In this document: one piece after another, positions 8,760 through 15,876 of the stretch | Numbering within the stretch: the stretch's first letter is position 1 | How the letters are laid out: each line of letters opens with the position of its first letter | Assembly (NCBI GenBank): GCA_945828585.1 | Contig: CALZRN010000005.1 | Coordinates: 1-36,661 of the forward strand | Direction of reading: 5' to 3' | Length of the DNA stretch: 36,661 nucleotides | DNA from: an uncultured Bacteroidales bacterium | Lineage (GTDB): Bacteria > Bacteroidota > Bacteroidia > Bacteroidales > Paludibacteraceae | Program-made: the position numbers and the translations under genes | Notes under the pieces: generated by a model | Told to the model about the DNA's origin: nothing | The model's database searches: none | Seen by the model: only the letters and a program-made list of their open reading frames with translations

Positions 8760-9935
8760 ATGACGCAACAAGAATTATTAGCTATCAAACAGCGTTTCGG
8801 CATCATCGGTCAAAGTCCGTTGCTGAACCGCGATATAGAGATTGCCGTGCAGGTCGCACGCACGGATCTGAGTGTGCTCATCACTGGAGAGTCCGGTGTG
8901 GGAAAGGAGCATTTTCCGAAAATCATCCATGCTTTCTCTTCTCGCAAACACGGTGCCTATTTTGCCGTGAACTGCGGCGCCATCCCCGAGGGCACCATCG
9001 ATAGTGAGCTGTTCGGACACGAGAAAGGCGCTTTTACCGATGCCAAGAACGAGCACAAAGGGTATTTCGAAATAGCCGATGGAGGTACTTTATTCTTGGA
9101 CGAAGTGGGAGAACTTCCTCTTCAGACGCAGGTTCGTCTGCTACGTGTCTTGGAGACCGGCGAGTTCCTGCGCATGGGCTCCAGCCAAGTCCGCAAGACC
9201 AATGTCCGCGTCGTGGCAGCCACCAATCTGAACATGCGCCAGGCTATAGACGATGGCCGCTTCCGGGAGGATTTGTTCTACCGCCTCAACACCGTAGAAA
9301 TACGCGTACCCGCGCTGCGCGAGAGAAAAGAAGATATACCTCTGCTCTTCCGTAAGTTCGCCGTGGATTTCTGCAACCGATACCAGATGCCCCCTCTCTC
9401 ACTCAACGAAGAGGCTACGCGCTTGCTCCAAAACTCCTATTGGCGTGGTAACATCCGTCAGCTCAAGAACTTAGCCGAACAGATTGCCGTCATCGAGATG
9501 GATCACCAGATCAATGCCGACACGCTCCGCCAATACCTGCCCAAAGAGGAAAACCAACAGAGTATCGTCCTGCGAAAGACGCCGACTGAGTCCACCGGGA
9601 AAGACTACTCACACGAGATTGGCATCCTTTATAATATGGTCATGCAGAATAAGAAAGAGATAGAGGAACTCAAAGAATTACTTCATCCTTCTCCGGCAAA
9701 AGAGCATGAGATCTCGCCCGCAGCGACCATCACCATCTCTCCGTCGCCCGACACAACGCCACGAAAAACCATCGAGGCAGAAGATATCGAAGATAGCTTG
9801 CGCGTGGATGAAGGAGAGAAAGAACTGATCCGACGAGCCTTGGATCTAACGAATGGCAACCGTAAAGAAGCCGCCGCAAGACTCGGTTTCTCTGAACGAA
9901 CACTATATCGCAAAATCAAAGAGTATGGACTATAA
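8760..9935 (+). CDS. Sigma-54-interacting AAA+ transcriptional regulator, Fis-type HTH
   Basis: This 391-residue NtrC-type activator lacks an N-terminal receiver domain and begins almost directly with the AAA+ domain. Visible motifs are Walker A GESGVGKE (43-50), the sigma-54 contact loop GAFTDA (90-95), Walker B LFLDEVGE (111-118) and arginine-finger region REDLFYRLN (about 169-177). A variable linker follows, then a Fis-type HTH at about 350-391 (NGNRKEAAARLGFSERTLYRKIKEYGL region). The contact loop is GAFTDA instead of the canonical GAFTGA. Bacteroidetes usually carry this regulator just upstream of lptE, as here, where the two overlap. No -24/-12 promoter was recognised in the window, so its targets are unknown. 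Confidence 0.92.
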   Translation: MTQQELLAIKQRFGIIGQSPLLNRDIEIAVQVARTDLSVLITGESGVGKEHFPKIIHAFSSRKHGAYFAVNCGAIPEGTIDSELFGHEKGAFTDAKNEHKGYFEIADGGTLFLDEVGELPLQTQVRLLRVLETGEFLRMGSSQVRKTNVRVVAATNLNMRQAIDDGRFREDLFYRLNTVEIRVPALRERKEDIPLLFRKFAVDFCNRYQMPPLSLNEEATRLLQNSYWRGNIRQLKNLAEQIAVIEMDHQINADTLRQYLPKEENQQSIVLRKTPTESTGKDYSHEIGILYNMVMQNKKEIEELKELLHPSPAKEHEISPAATITISPSPDTTPRKTIEAEDIEDSLRVDEGEKELIRRALDLTNGNRKEAAARLGFSERTLYRKIKEYGL

Positions 9936-10509
9936 TAGAGCAAATCAGACTGGCGAGACACTATCGAGACAGAATCGGATCGGTACTAAAAGGGTACTAA
10001 ACAAGAGTAAAGTGCTATCATTCTGCGGTACACTTTTACTCCTGCTGGCCTCTTGTTCTATCTCCTATAAGTTCAACGGAGCGAACATCAACTACCAGAC
10101 TACCCACTCCATCTCCATTGCCGACTTTCCGAATAACGCGCCATTGGTGAACCCTACCCTCAGTAACAATCTGTCGGAGGGCATCCGAGACTTATACCAA
10201 CGTCAGACACGTCTGCAGATTCTACGAAAAGGCGGTGATCTGGAGTTAGAGGGCGAAATAGTAGGATACGACATCTCCCAAGGAGCCATCGGTGCTGACA
10301 GCTATGCTTCGGAAAGTAAACTGACCATCCGCGTCAACGTACATTTCACCAACAACATCAACCCCGAAGACTCGTTCGACAAGACGTACTCTGCATCGCA
10401 GACCTTCGACGCCAGCCGACTCTTGACAGACGTGCAAGACGAGTTATGCGCAATCATCATTCAGGAGATCGCGGAGAACATCTACAACGATACAGTAGCT
10501 AAATGGTAA
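9925..10509 (+). CDS. lptE: LptE-like lipoprotein of LPS transport
   Basis: This predicted outer-membrane lipoprotein is the partner of LptD in lipopolysaccharide insertion. The ATG at 9925 overlaps the regulator gene by 11 nt. It is preferred over a more upstream in-frame ATG at 9853 that lies deep inside the regulator. The protein has 194 residues with a lipobox at LLLLLASC (Cys about 44), giving an unusually long n-region. The true start could be a later GTG. The mature start SISYKFNGANINY, followed by SIADFPNNAPLV, QTRLQILRKGGDLELEGEIVGY and TDVQDELCA, fits the Bacteroidetes LptE family. A terminator follows at once. Confidence 0.85.
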   Translation: MDYNRANQTGETLSRQNRIGTKRVLNKSKVLSFCGTLLLLLASCSISYKFNGANINYQTTHSISIADFPNNAPLVNPTLSNNLSEGIRDLYQRQTRLQILRKGGDLELEGEIVGYDISQGAIGADSYASESKLTIRVNVHFTNNINPEDSFDKTYSASQTFDASRLLTDVQDELCAIIIQEIAENIYNDTVAKW

Positions 10510-10514
10510 TAAAT

Positions 10515-10537
10515 CAGCCCCGAAAGAGGCTGTTTTT
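10515..10537 (+). terminator. Terminator after lptE
   Basis: The stem CAGCC (10515-10519) pairs with GGCTG (10528-10532), with an 8-nt loop, followed by TTTTT (10533-10537). It overlaps the stop codon of the convergent OmpA-family gene (10536-10538), so the two transcripts meet here with no spacer. Confidence 0.75.
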
Positions 10538-11597
10538 ATAGAAGTACAATTTCGACCCGCCGGTTCATCTGACGGTGCTCTTCACTGTCATTAGGCACAA
10601 TCGGATCTCTTTCTCCTCTTCCCTCAATCTCGATCCGGTCTACATGAATACCGCGTCGCTCCATCTCGCTACGCACCTCTTGACATCTGCCTTCAGACAG
10701 AGATTGATTGGAACGGTCCGAACCGATATTATCCGTATGCCCCACAATGCGGATTCGCTGGGTGGGACGGATTCTCAGAAATTGATACAACTCATTCAAT
10801 GCCGGCTCAGAAGTAGCCAGAATACGAGTCTTTCCGTTCGCAAAATAGATGTTATGCAGCACAAATGATTTCACCTCCTTCGGGGACATCACCACTCCGC
10901 CAAACAATGCGGGATCCGTGATAGTATCACGGAAAGGAAAATAGTCCACGGCTGTAGCCTCTATAGTATAATAGGGAATACGGTCATCTAACAACACCGC
11001 CAACACCGAATGCAGCGTATCCGACGTGGTTTGCATGATACGTTTCCGCTCATGATTGCGAACAATAACATTTGCTGCCACCGGACGCGATGTCAGCGAA
11101 TCCGTCACCGTAAATGTCAGACGGGTCTCCGGATACAAATAAACCTTGACGGTATCTTCATCCGCCCGGTGATTAAAACGAACCGTATCAGAAGGAAAGA
11201 ACCCGGTCTTCGCAGCCGCCGCCCAATACTGACCATTCGGCAAGCCGCGGGAGACACGGGCGCGTTTGTTATCCGTGGGCTTGTTGACCTTCGGCTTCTT
11301 ATTCGGACGAGCGTTCTGCTCTTGTACCGTAATATGCGTTGCCGGTAGCGGTTCGCCGGTCTTCTGGTTAAAAGAATAAACGTACAGCAAAGGCCTACCT
11401 TCCTTGATTCTTTTCTTCTTATCTGCTTTCAGCTTTGCTGCCCTTTTCTTCTCTGCCTTGCGCTTCGCTGCTACTCGCTTCTGCTCCGTCTTAGCACGCT
11501 GTTTCGCACGCTTCTGCGCATTCGATGCCGCATACAAATCGCCACCTCCGATCATCAGAGCCAGCGCACATAGATATATCACGATTCGAAAACGCAT
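10536..11597 (-). CDS. OmpA-family protein with lysine/arginine-rich N-terminal region
   Basis: This is an envelope protein of 353 residues. The start at 11597 gives the signal peptide MRFRIVIYLCALALMIGG... The longer frame to 11690 runs into a tRNA gene and is rejected. After the signal comes an unusually basic Ala/Lys/Arg stretch (about 28-65). Then come two beta-rich segments resembling carboxypeptidase-regulatory repeats. The C-terminal OmpA-like peptidoglycan-binding domain (about 240-353) shows IYFANGKTRILATS, RIRIVGHTDNIGSD and RGERDPIVPND...MNRRVEIVL. It probably tethers the outer membrane to peptidoglycan. No clear promoter precedes it, and it may be read from the promoter at 13434-13465 through the tRNA. 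Confidence 0.87.
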   Translation of the reverse strand: MRFRIVIYLCALALMIGGGDLYAASNAQKRAKQRAKTEQKRVAAKRKAEKKRAAKLKADKKKRIKEGRPLLYVYSFNQKTGEPLPATHITVQEQNARPNKKPKVNKPTDNKRARVSRGLPNGQYWAAAAKTGFFPSDTVRFNHRADEDTVKVYLYPETRLTFTVTDSLTSRPVAANVIVRNHERKRIMQTTSDTLHSVLAVLLDDRIPYYTIEATAVDYFPFRDTITDPALFGGVVMSPKEVKSFVLHNIYFANGKTRILATSEPALNELYQFLRIRPTQRIRIVGHTDNIGSDRSNQSLSEGRCQEVRSEMERRGIHVDRIEIEGRGERDPIVPNDSEEHRQMNRRVEIVLL

Positions 11598-11634
11598 AAG
11601 ATACAAACGTTGTTTTTTCTTCTTAAATATCAAC

Positions 11635-11662
11635 AGGAGGATAGTCCCGTGACTACCCTCCT
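11635..11662 (-). terminator. 12-bp hairpin between tRNA and OmpA-family gene
   Basis: AGGAGGATAGTC (11635-11646) pairs with GACTACCCTCCT (11651-11662) with one mismatch and a 4-nt loop. It lies 4 nt past the tRNA 3' end on the minus strand. There is no strong T-run after it, so it may be a weak terminator, an attenuator or a processing signal. Confidence 0.5.
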
Positions 11663-11666
11663 GTCG

Positions 11667-11741
11667 TGGTCCCACTTGGGCTTGAACCAAGGACCCCCTG
11701 ATTATGAGTCAGGTGCTACTAACCAACTGAGCTATGGGACC
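11667..11741 (-). tRNA. tRNA with CAT anticodon (Met, or Ile2 if modified)
   Basis: Read on the minus strand it folds as a cloverleaf. The acceptor is GGTCCCA/TGGGACC (7 bp). The anticodon stem is CCTGA/TCAGG around the loop CTCATAA (anticodon CAT). The T-stem is CTTGG/CCAAG around TTCAAGC. The discriminator base is A, and CCA is not encoded. The D-arm reads GCTC-AGTTGGTTAG-TAGC, one nucleotide longer than the usual form and with a C-T mismatch at the loop end. CAT can mean elongator Met or lysidine-modified Ile. It starts 10 nt after the stop codon of the upstream OmpA-LysM gene, so it is probably cut from that transcript. Confidence 0.9.
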
Positions 11742-11751
11742 GTAGTCAGTA

Positions 11752-13392
11752 TTATTTCTTCTGACGGGCATTGCTGAAGAGCACAAGGCTCTCGTCTTTG
11801 GTAATCTGCATCTCCTTCGCCGTCAACTCCGGAATATTCAGCTTAGTTCCCGGGAGCAACGCATTCGGATTAGAGATCTTCTCTTTATTGGCAATGTAGA
11901 TATATACCCAGCAATAGGTGTTGTTATAGTATTGGCGTGCCAACTTAGCCAGCGTTATGCTCTTCGTTACCGTCACTTCCTCTCCGCCGCGTTGCTGGTA
12001 GGTGTTGACTTTCTCCAGACGACTACTCTCCGTCAGAGGCACTGTCTTCTCGCCCTCCGGGCGGTTGGCTTTCTGGTCATCCAGGTTATTCTTCATACGA
12101 TCGAAGGTCTCCTTATCCACCAGACGGATAGCGGCGCGACGGTTCGGACCATACGAAGTGGTGCTGCGACGAGCGATAACCTTACCCATACCACCGGCAT
12201 GCATACGCTCCATCTCGATGCCGTGCTCCTGAGCCAACTCTTCCACTACATTGTCCGCGCGTCTGTCGCCCAATGCATAATTGAAGCTGTTAGATCCGGT
12301 ATTGTCGCAATAACCCGTTACAATCGCATACAACGTGGTATCCTCTTGCAGACGCTCTGCTACTTGCTGGATAGTGATCAGACCTTCATTGTCAATATCG
12401 GATTTGCCTTTAGCAAAATATACATAGTAGTATTTATCCTGTTCTCTCTCTTTTTCAAACTGGCGAAGCGTCTCGCGGATGATAATCGAGTCACGACGCA
12501 GGATGACGGTGTCATGACAAGGTTTCTGCTCAACCTTCTTCTCCCATGTATCGAATGCGCTGATGTTACGTACGTGGTTCTTGGATTGCGACTCAAATTT
12601 AATACGCATATTCAACGTCACGTCAAAGATACCATCGTTGTTCTTCGACGCAAACGAAGAGGGGCTATACGGGTGATATCCGCGTCCGTCCACGTAGTCA
12701 CGGGTAAAATAGGAATAGTTTGCACGTACACCGAGCGCGAGGGTTCGGTTGAGGTTAAACTCCACATTTACACCTGTCTGCAGGTAACCGATAGACTTAT
12801 AACCCTTATCACGCTCCGGAGCTACTTCACCATCCGCATTGATATACGATGCCGTATTTCCTCTCTTGTGTGTCGGATTATATTCAATGCCCGTACGCGG
12901 ATCAACATAATAATCATCCATATGGTATTTGGTCCTTCTATAGAACGCAACACCACCGCCAACGTACGGAATTACGGAAAGTATCTTCTTTTTCGCACGC
13001 GGGAAGATGAGACTAATAAGGTCCATAGACAAGTAACCTCCAGCTTTATGCATATGACCGGTCAAGAGGGTATCTGCATGGCCTGTTGCACCCGTTACGG
13101 TGTACATATCGTACATATACTCGATACCCAAACTCCACACCGGAGTAAAGTTATACTCCAACGCCAAACCCGCAGCCGGTACTGCAACGGTATGCTTTGC
13201 CTCTGATGTAAAATCTCCATCGAAGGAACTAAATCCTATGTGAGGAATAATCGACCAGTGTGCAAACTCCGGCGGAATATTCTCATTCTCCTCCACTTTG
13301 TAAGGATGAGCACCCTTTGCTTCTTCACTCTCCTGAGCCCACATAGGCAGGCTAAGAAGCAACAGAGACAAGATATATAAGCCTTTTTTCAT
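11752..13392 (-). CDS. Outer-membrane beta-barrel protein with OmpA and LysM-like domains
   Basis: This 546-residue envelope protein starts at 13392, where MKKGLYILSLLLLSLPMWAQ forms a signal peptide. An ATG at 13422 is only a few nt from the predicted transcription start and is less likely. Residues about 45-270 form a beta-barrel-like region (WSIIPHIGFSSFDGDF, VIPYVGGGVAFY, VTLNMRIKFES). An OmpA-like domain follows at about 320-425 (YYVYFAKGKSDIDNEG, YAIVTGYCDNTGSN, PNRRAAIRLVDK). The C-terminal segment about 470-525 (SITLAKLARQYYNNTYCWVYIY...LPGTKLNIP) resembles LysM. Both of the latter bind peptidoglycan, so it likely anchors the outer membrane doubly. Downstream lie the tRNA and a second OmpA-family gene. 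Confidence 0.88.
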   Translation of the reverse strand: MKKGLYILSLLLLSLPMWAQESEEAKGAHPYKVEENENIPPEFAHWSIIPHIGFSSFDGDFTSEAKHTVAVPAAGLALEYNFTPVWSLGIEYMYDMYTVTGATGHADTLLTGHMHKAGGYLSMDLISLIFPRAKKKILSVIPYVGGGVAFYRRTKYHMDDYYVDPRTGIEYNPTHKRGNTASYINADGEVAPERDKGYKSIGYLQTGVNVEFNLNRTLALGVRANYSYFTRDYVDGRGYHPYSPSSFASKNNDGIFDVTLNMRIKFESQSKNHVRNISAFDTWEKKVEQKPCHDTVILRRDSIIIRETLRQFEKEREQDKYYYVYFAKGKSDIDNEGLITIQQVAERLQEDTTLYAIVTGYCDNTGSNSFNYALGDRRADNVVEELAQEHGIEMERMHAGGMGKVIARRSTTSYGPNRRAAIRLVDKETFDRMKNNLDDQKANRPEGEKTVPLTESSRLEKVNTYQQRGGEEVTVTKSITLAKLARQYYNNTYCWVYIYIANKEKISNPNALLPGTKLNIPELTAKEMQITKDESLVLFSNARQKK

Positions 13393-13433
13393 GATAAAAT
13401 GAGATTTTATCGTCATATTCACAATTCAGGGCG

Positions 13434-13465
13434 CAAAGGTACTGCTTTTTTTTGACATATGCAAA
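13434..13465 (-). promoter_or_regulatory. Promoter of the OmpA-LysM gene
   Basis: On the minus strand this is TTTG (13462-13465), 20 nt, TACCTTTG (13434-13441), an exact consensus match. The leader is about 35 nt. The spacer shares TATGTCAAAAAAAA with the wza promoter. Confidence 0.8.
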
Positions 13466-13501
13466 CTTTTTGGCAAAAAAATTTTTTTTTGTTACTCAGT
13501 A

Positions 13502-13532
13502 TTGCATATATGGGATTTATTTTGTATCTTTG
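13502..13532 (+). promoter_or_regulatory. Promoter of the pta-ackA operon
   Basis: TTG (13502-13504), 20 nt, TATCTTTG (13525-13532), followed by a leader of about 42 nt to the pta ATG. It is divergent from the OmpA-LysM promoter; about 36 nt separate the two -33 elements. Confidence 0.75.
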
Positions 13533-13580
13533 CACTCGATTTAGTTACATCGTATTTCAAATACTAAAACGCTATATATT

Positions 13581-14579
13581 ATGGACATTTTAAATCAAAT
13601 GATTGCGCGCGCGAAGGCTAATCCGCAGCGCATTGTGTTGCCGGAAGGTGACGAACCTCGTACGTTGGAAGCTGCAAACATCCTGTTGAGAGACAAGATT
13701 GCGCAACTTATTTTGATTGGTGACCCGGAAAAGATCAAAGCCATGGCTGCTGAAAAGGGTTATGAACACATCCATGAAGCGAAGATTGTAGACCCGATTC
13801 ACGATCCGAAAATGCCGGAGTACGCGAATCTACTCTTCGAGCTCCGCAAGGCAAAAGGCATGACGGAGGAAGAGGCTGCGAAGAAAGCACAAGATCCTTT
13901 GTACCTCGGCTGTCTGATGATCAAGGCAGGTGATGCAGACGGAGAACTCGCTGGTGCACGCGGCACAACGGCAGATACCATCCGCCCCGCATTCCAGATC
14001 CTCAAGACCAAACCCGGTTGCTCCATCGTCAGCGGGGCATTCCTGATGTTCACTCCGGCTAAACACTTGGGAGAGAACGGATTCCTGCTCTTTGCCGACT
14101 GCGCCGTAAACCCGAATCCGGATGCTAAACAGCTGGCAGAGATAGCTATCTCTACAGCAGAGACCGCACGCGCTATCGCAGGCATCGAGCCGCGCGTAGC
14201 TATGCTTTCCTTCTCTACCAAGGGTAGCGCTAAGCATGAACTCGTGGACAAAGTAGCCGAGGCTGCCAAGCTTGCCAAAGAGATGGCGCCTGAGCTGGCT
14301 CTTGACGGCGAACTCCAGGCTGACGCAGCGCTGATTGAGTCCGTCGCTGCTACCAAAGCGCCGGGCAGTCCTGTAGCCGGAAAAGCAAACGTACTCGTCT
14401 TCCCGGATCTCCAGGCTGGAAACATCGGCTATAAACTCGTGGAGCGTTTCAGCGGGGCGGACGCCGTGGGACCGATTCTCCAAGGTATCGCCGCGCCGGT
14501 CAATGACCTCAGCCGCGGATGCAAAGTGCAAGACATTGTTCAAATGGTGGTTATCACTGCCAACCAAGCTATTAAGTAA
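13581..14579 (+). CDS. pta: Phosphate acetyltransferase
   Basis: This cytoplasmic enzyme converts acetyl-CoA and phosphate to acetyl phosphate and CoA. At 332 residues it is the short form, with only the PTA/PTB catalytic domain and no N-terminal DRTGG or P-loop extension. Recognisable stretches are [16 protein letters not shown] near the start, [20 protein letters not shown] (about 117-136), [11 protein letters not shown] and [18 protein letters not shown] near the C-terminus. It is followed by ackA, the partner that makes ATP and acetate, after 86 nt containing a large hairpin. The promoter at 13502-13532 probably serves the whole group through ubiA. Confidence 0.95.
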   Translation: MDILNQMIARAKANPQRIVLPEGDEPRTLEAANILLRDKIAQLILIGDPEKIKAMAAEKGYEHIHEAKIVDPIHDPKMPEYANLLFELRKAKGMTEEEAAKKAQDPLYLGCLMIKAGDADGELAGARGTTADTIRPAFQILKTKPGCSIVSGAFLMFTPAKHLGENGFLLFADCAVNPNPDAKQLAEIAISTAETARAIAGIEPRVAMLSFSTKGSAKHELVDKVAEAAKLAKEMAPELALDGELQADAALIESVAATKAPGSPVAGKANVLVFPDLQAGNIGYKLVERFSGADAVGPILQGIAAPVNDLSRGCKVQDIVQMVVITANQAIK

Positions 14580-14588
14580 TACATGAAG

Positions 14589-14640
14589 GTTCGGGCAAGT
14601 CGAGTGTAAGCTCGCTTACGCTACTCGACGTAGCCGAAGC
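14589..14640 (+). terminator. Long hairpin between pta and ackA
   Basis: GTCGAGT-GTAAGC pairs with GCTTAC-(GCT)-ACTCGAC, with a 3-nt bulge and a 2-nt apex. An outer TTCGG/CCGAA pairing extends the stem. The run after it (AAAATTTT) is not a clean T-tract. It could be a partial terminator or an mRNA processing or stability element setting the pta to ackA ratio. The function is inferred. Confidence 0.5.
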
Positions 14641-14665
14641 TCCAAAATTTTAATTCATTACAATT

Positions 14666-15856
14666 ATGAAGATTCTGGTATTAAACTGCGGAAGTAGCAG
14701 TATTAAATATAAGCTCTTTGAGATGGAGAGCAAAACCGTGATAGCGCAGGGTGGCATCGAGAAGATCGGTCTGCCGGATTCGTTCCTTCTGGTCAAACTG
14801 CCCAACGGTGAGAAAGTAAAATTTGAGAAACCCATGCCGGAACACACCGTGGGTATCGAGCTCATCCTCGAGAAACTGGTGGATCCGGAAATCGGCTGCA
14901 TCAAGGACCTCAAGGAGATCAACGCTGTCGGTCACCGCGTAGTCCATGGTGGCGAGAAATTCAACAAATCCGTGCTCATCACCCCGGAGGTAAAAGCGCA
15001 GATCGTGGAGTGTATCGACCTCGCTCCGCTGCATAACCCCGCTAACCTCAAGGGTATTGAGGCGATCGAGAAGATCCTGCCGGACGTTCCCCAAGTAGCT
15101 GTCTTCGACACCGCCTTCCACCAAACCATGCCGGACTACGCGTACATGTACGCGCTTCCTTATGAATTATACGAGAAGTACGCCATCCGCCGCTATGGTT
15201 TCCACGGCACCAGCCACCGCTATGTATCTGCACGCGTATGCGAGTTCCTCGGCGTCGATCCGAAAGGCAAGAAGATTGTTACCGCCCACATCGGTGGCGG
15301 CGGAAGTTGCACGGCTGTCATGGACGGCAAGAGCGTGGACACCTCTATGGGGCTGACGCCGGTGGAGGGTCTCGTCATGGGTACACGTGCCGGTGACCTC
15401 GACCTCGGCGCTGCTACCTTCATCATGGACAAAGAGCATATGGATACCGCTGCTTTCAACAACCTCGTCAACAAGAAGTCCGGTCTCCTCGGCGTCTCCG
15501 GTGTCTCCAGCGACTGCCGTGACATTGAAGCGGCCATCAAAGAGGGCAACCAACGCGCTGACCTCGCACGGAAGATGTTCATCTACCGCGTGAAGAAATA
15601 CATCGGTGCGTACGCCGCAGCAATGAACGGCATCGACATCCTCGTCTTCACCGCCGGTATCGGAGAGAACGATCCGTACATCCGCGCAGAAGTGATGAAG
15701 GGTCTCAGTTACCTCGGCATCGAGCTGGACGAAGAGGCGAATAACGTTCGCGGCGAAGAGCGCATCATCTCCAAGAAGGGCTCCAAAGTAACCGTCTGCC
15801 TCATCCCCACCGACGAGGAACTCATGATTGCCACCGATACCCAAGCTTTGGTATAA
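14666..15856 (+). CDS. ackA: Acetate kinase
   Basis: This enzyme converts acetyl phosphate and ADP to acetate and ATP, completing the Pta-AckA fermentation route. Its 396 residues are the normal family length. The ASKHA-fold motifs are complete: LVLNCGSSSIKYKLFE with Asn7, GHRVVHGGEKF with Arg91, VFDTAFHQTMP with Asp148, YGFHGTSHRYVS with His180, the phosphate loop HIGGGGS, and FTAGIGEN near the C-terminus. It lies in the same operon as pta, and the GH13 gene follows after 20 nt. Codon use is strongly C-ending, as in the downstream genes. Confidence 0.97.
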   Translation: MKILVLNCGSSSIKYKLFEMESKTVIAQGGIEKIGLPDSFLLVKLPNGEKVKFEKPMPEHTVGIELILEKLVDPEIGCIKDLKEINAVGHRVVHGGEKFNKSVLITPEVKAQIVECIDLAPLHNPANLKGIEAIEKILPDVPQVAVFDTAFHQTMPDYAYMYALPYELYEKYAIRRYGFHGTSHRYVSARVCEFLGVDPKGKKIVTAHIGGGGSCTAVMDGKSVDTSMGLTPVEGLVMGTRAGDLDLGAATFIMDKEHMDTAAFNNLVNKKSGLLGVSGVSSDCRDIEAAIKEGNQRADLARKMFIYRVKKYIGAYAAAMNGIDILVFTAGIGENDPYIRAEVMKGLSYLGIELDEEANNVRGEERIISKKGSKVTVCLIPTDEELMIATDTQALV

Positions 15857-15876
15857 AAAACACACCACTATCTACC

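Noticed and set aside
11598-11690. N-terminal extension of the OmpA-family gene to 11690
   Set aside because: It would translate part of a tRNA and a hairpin, and a normal signal peptide starts at 11597.
11932-13206. 424-codon plus-strand open frame opposite the OmpA-LysM gene
   Set aside because: The minus-strand gene has a signal peptide, clear domains and a consensus promoter. The opposite frame has no recognisable motif and is a codon-bias shadow.
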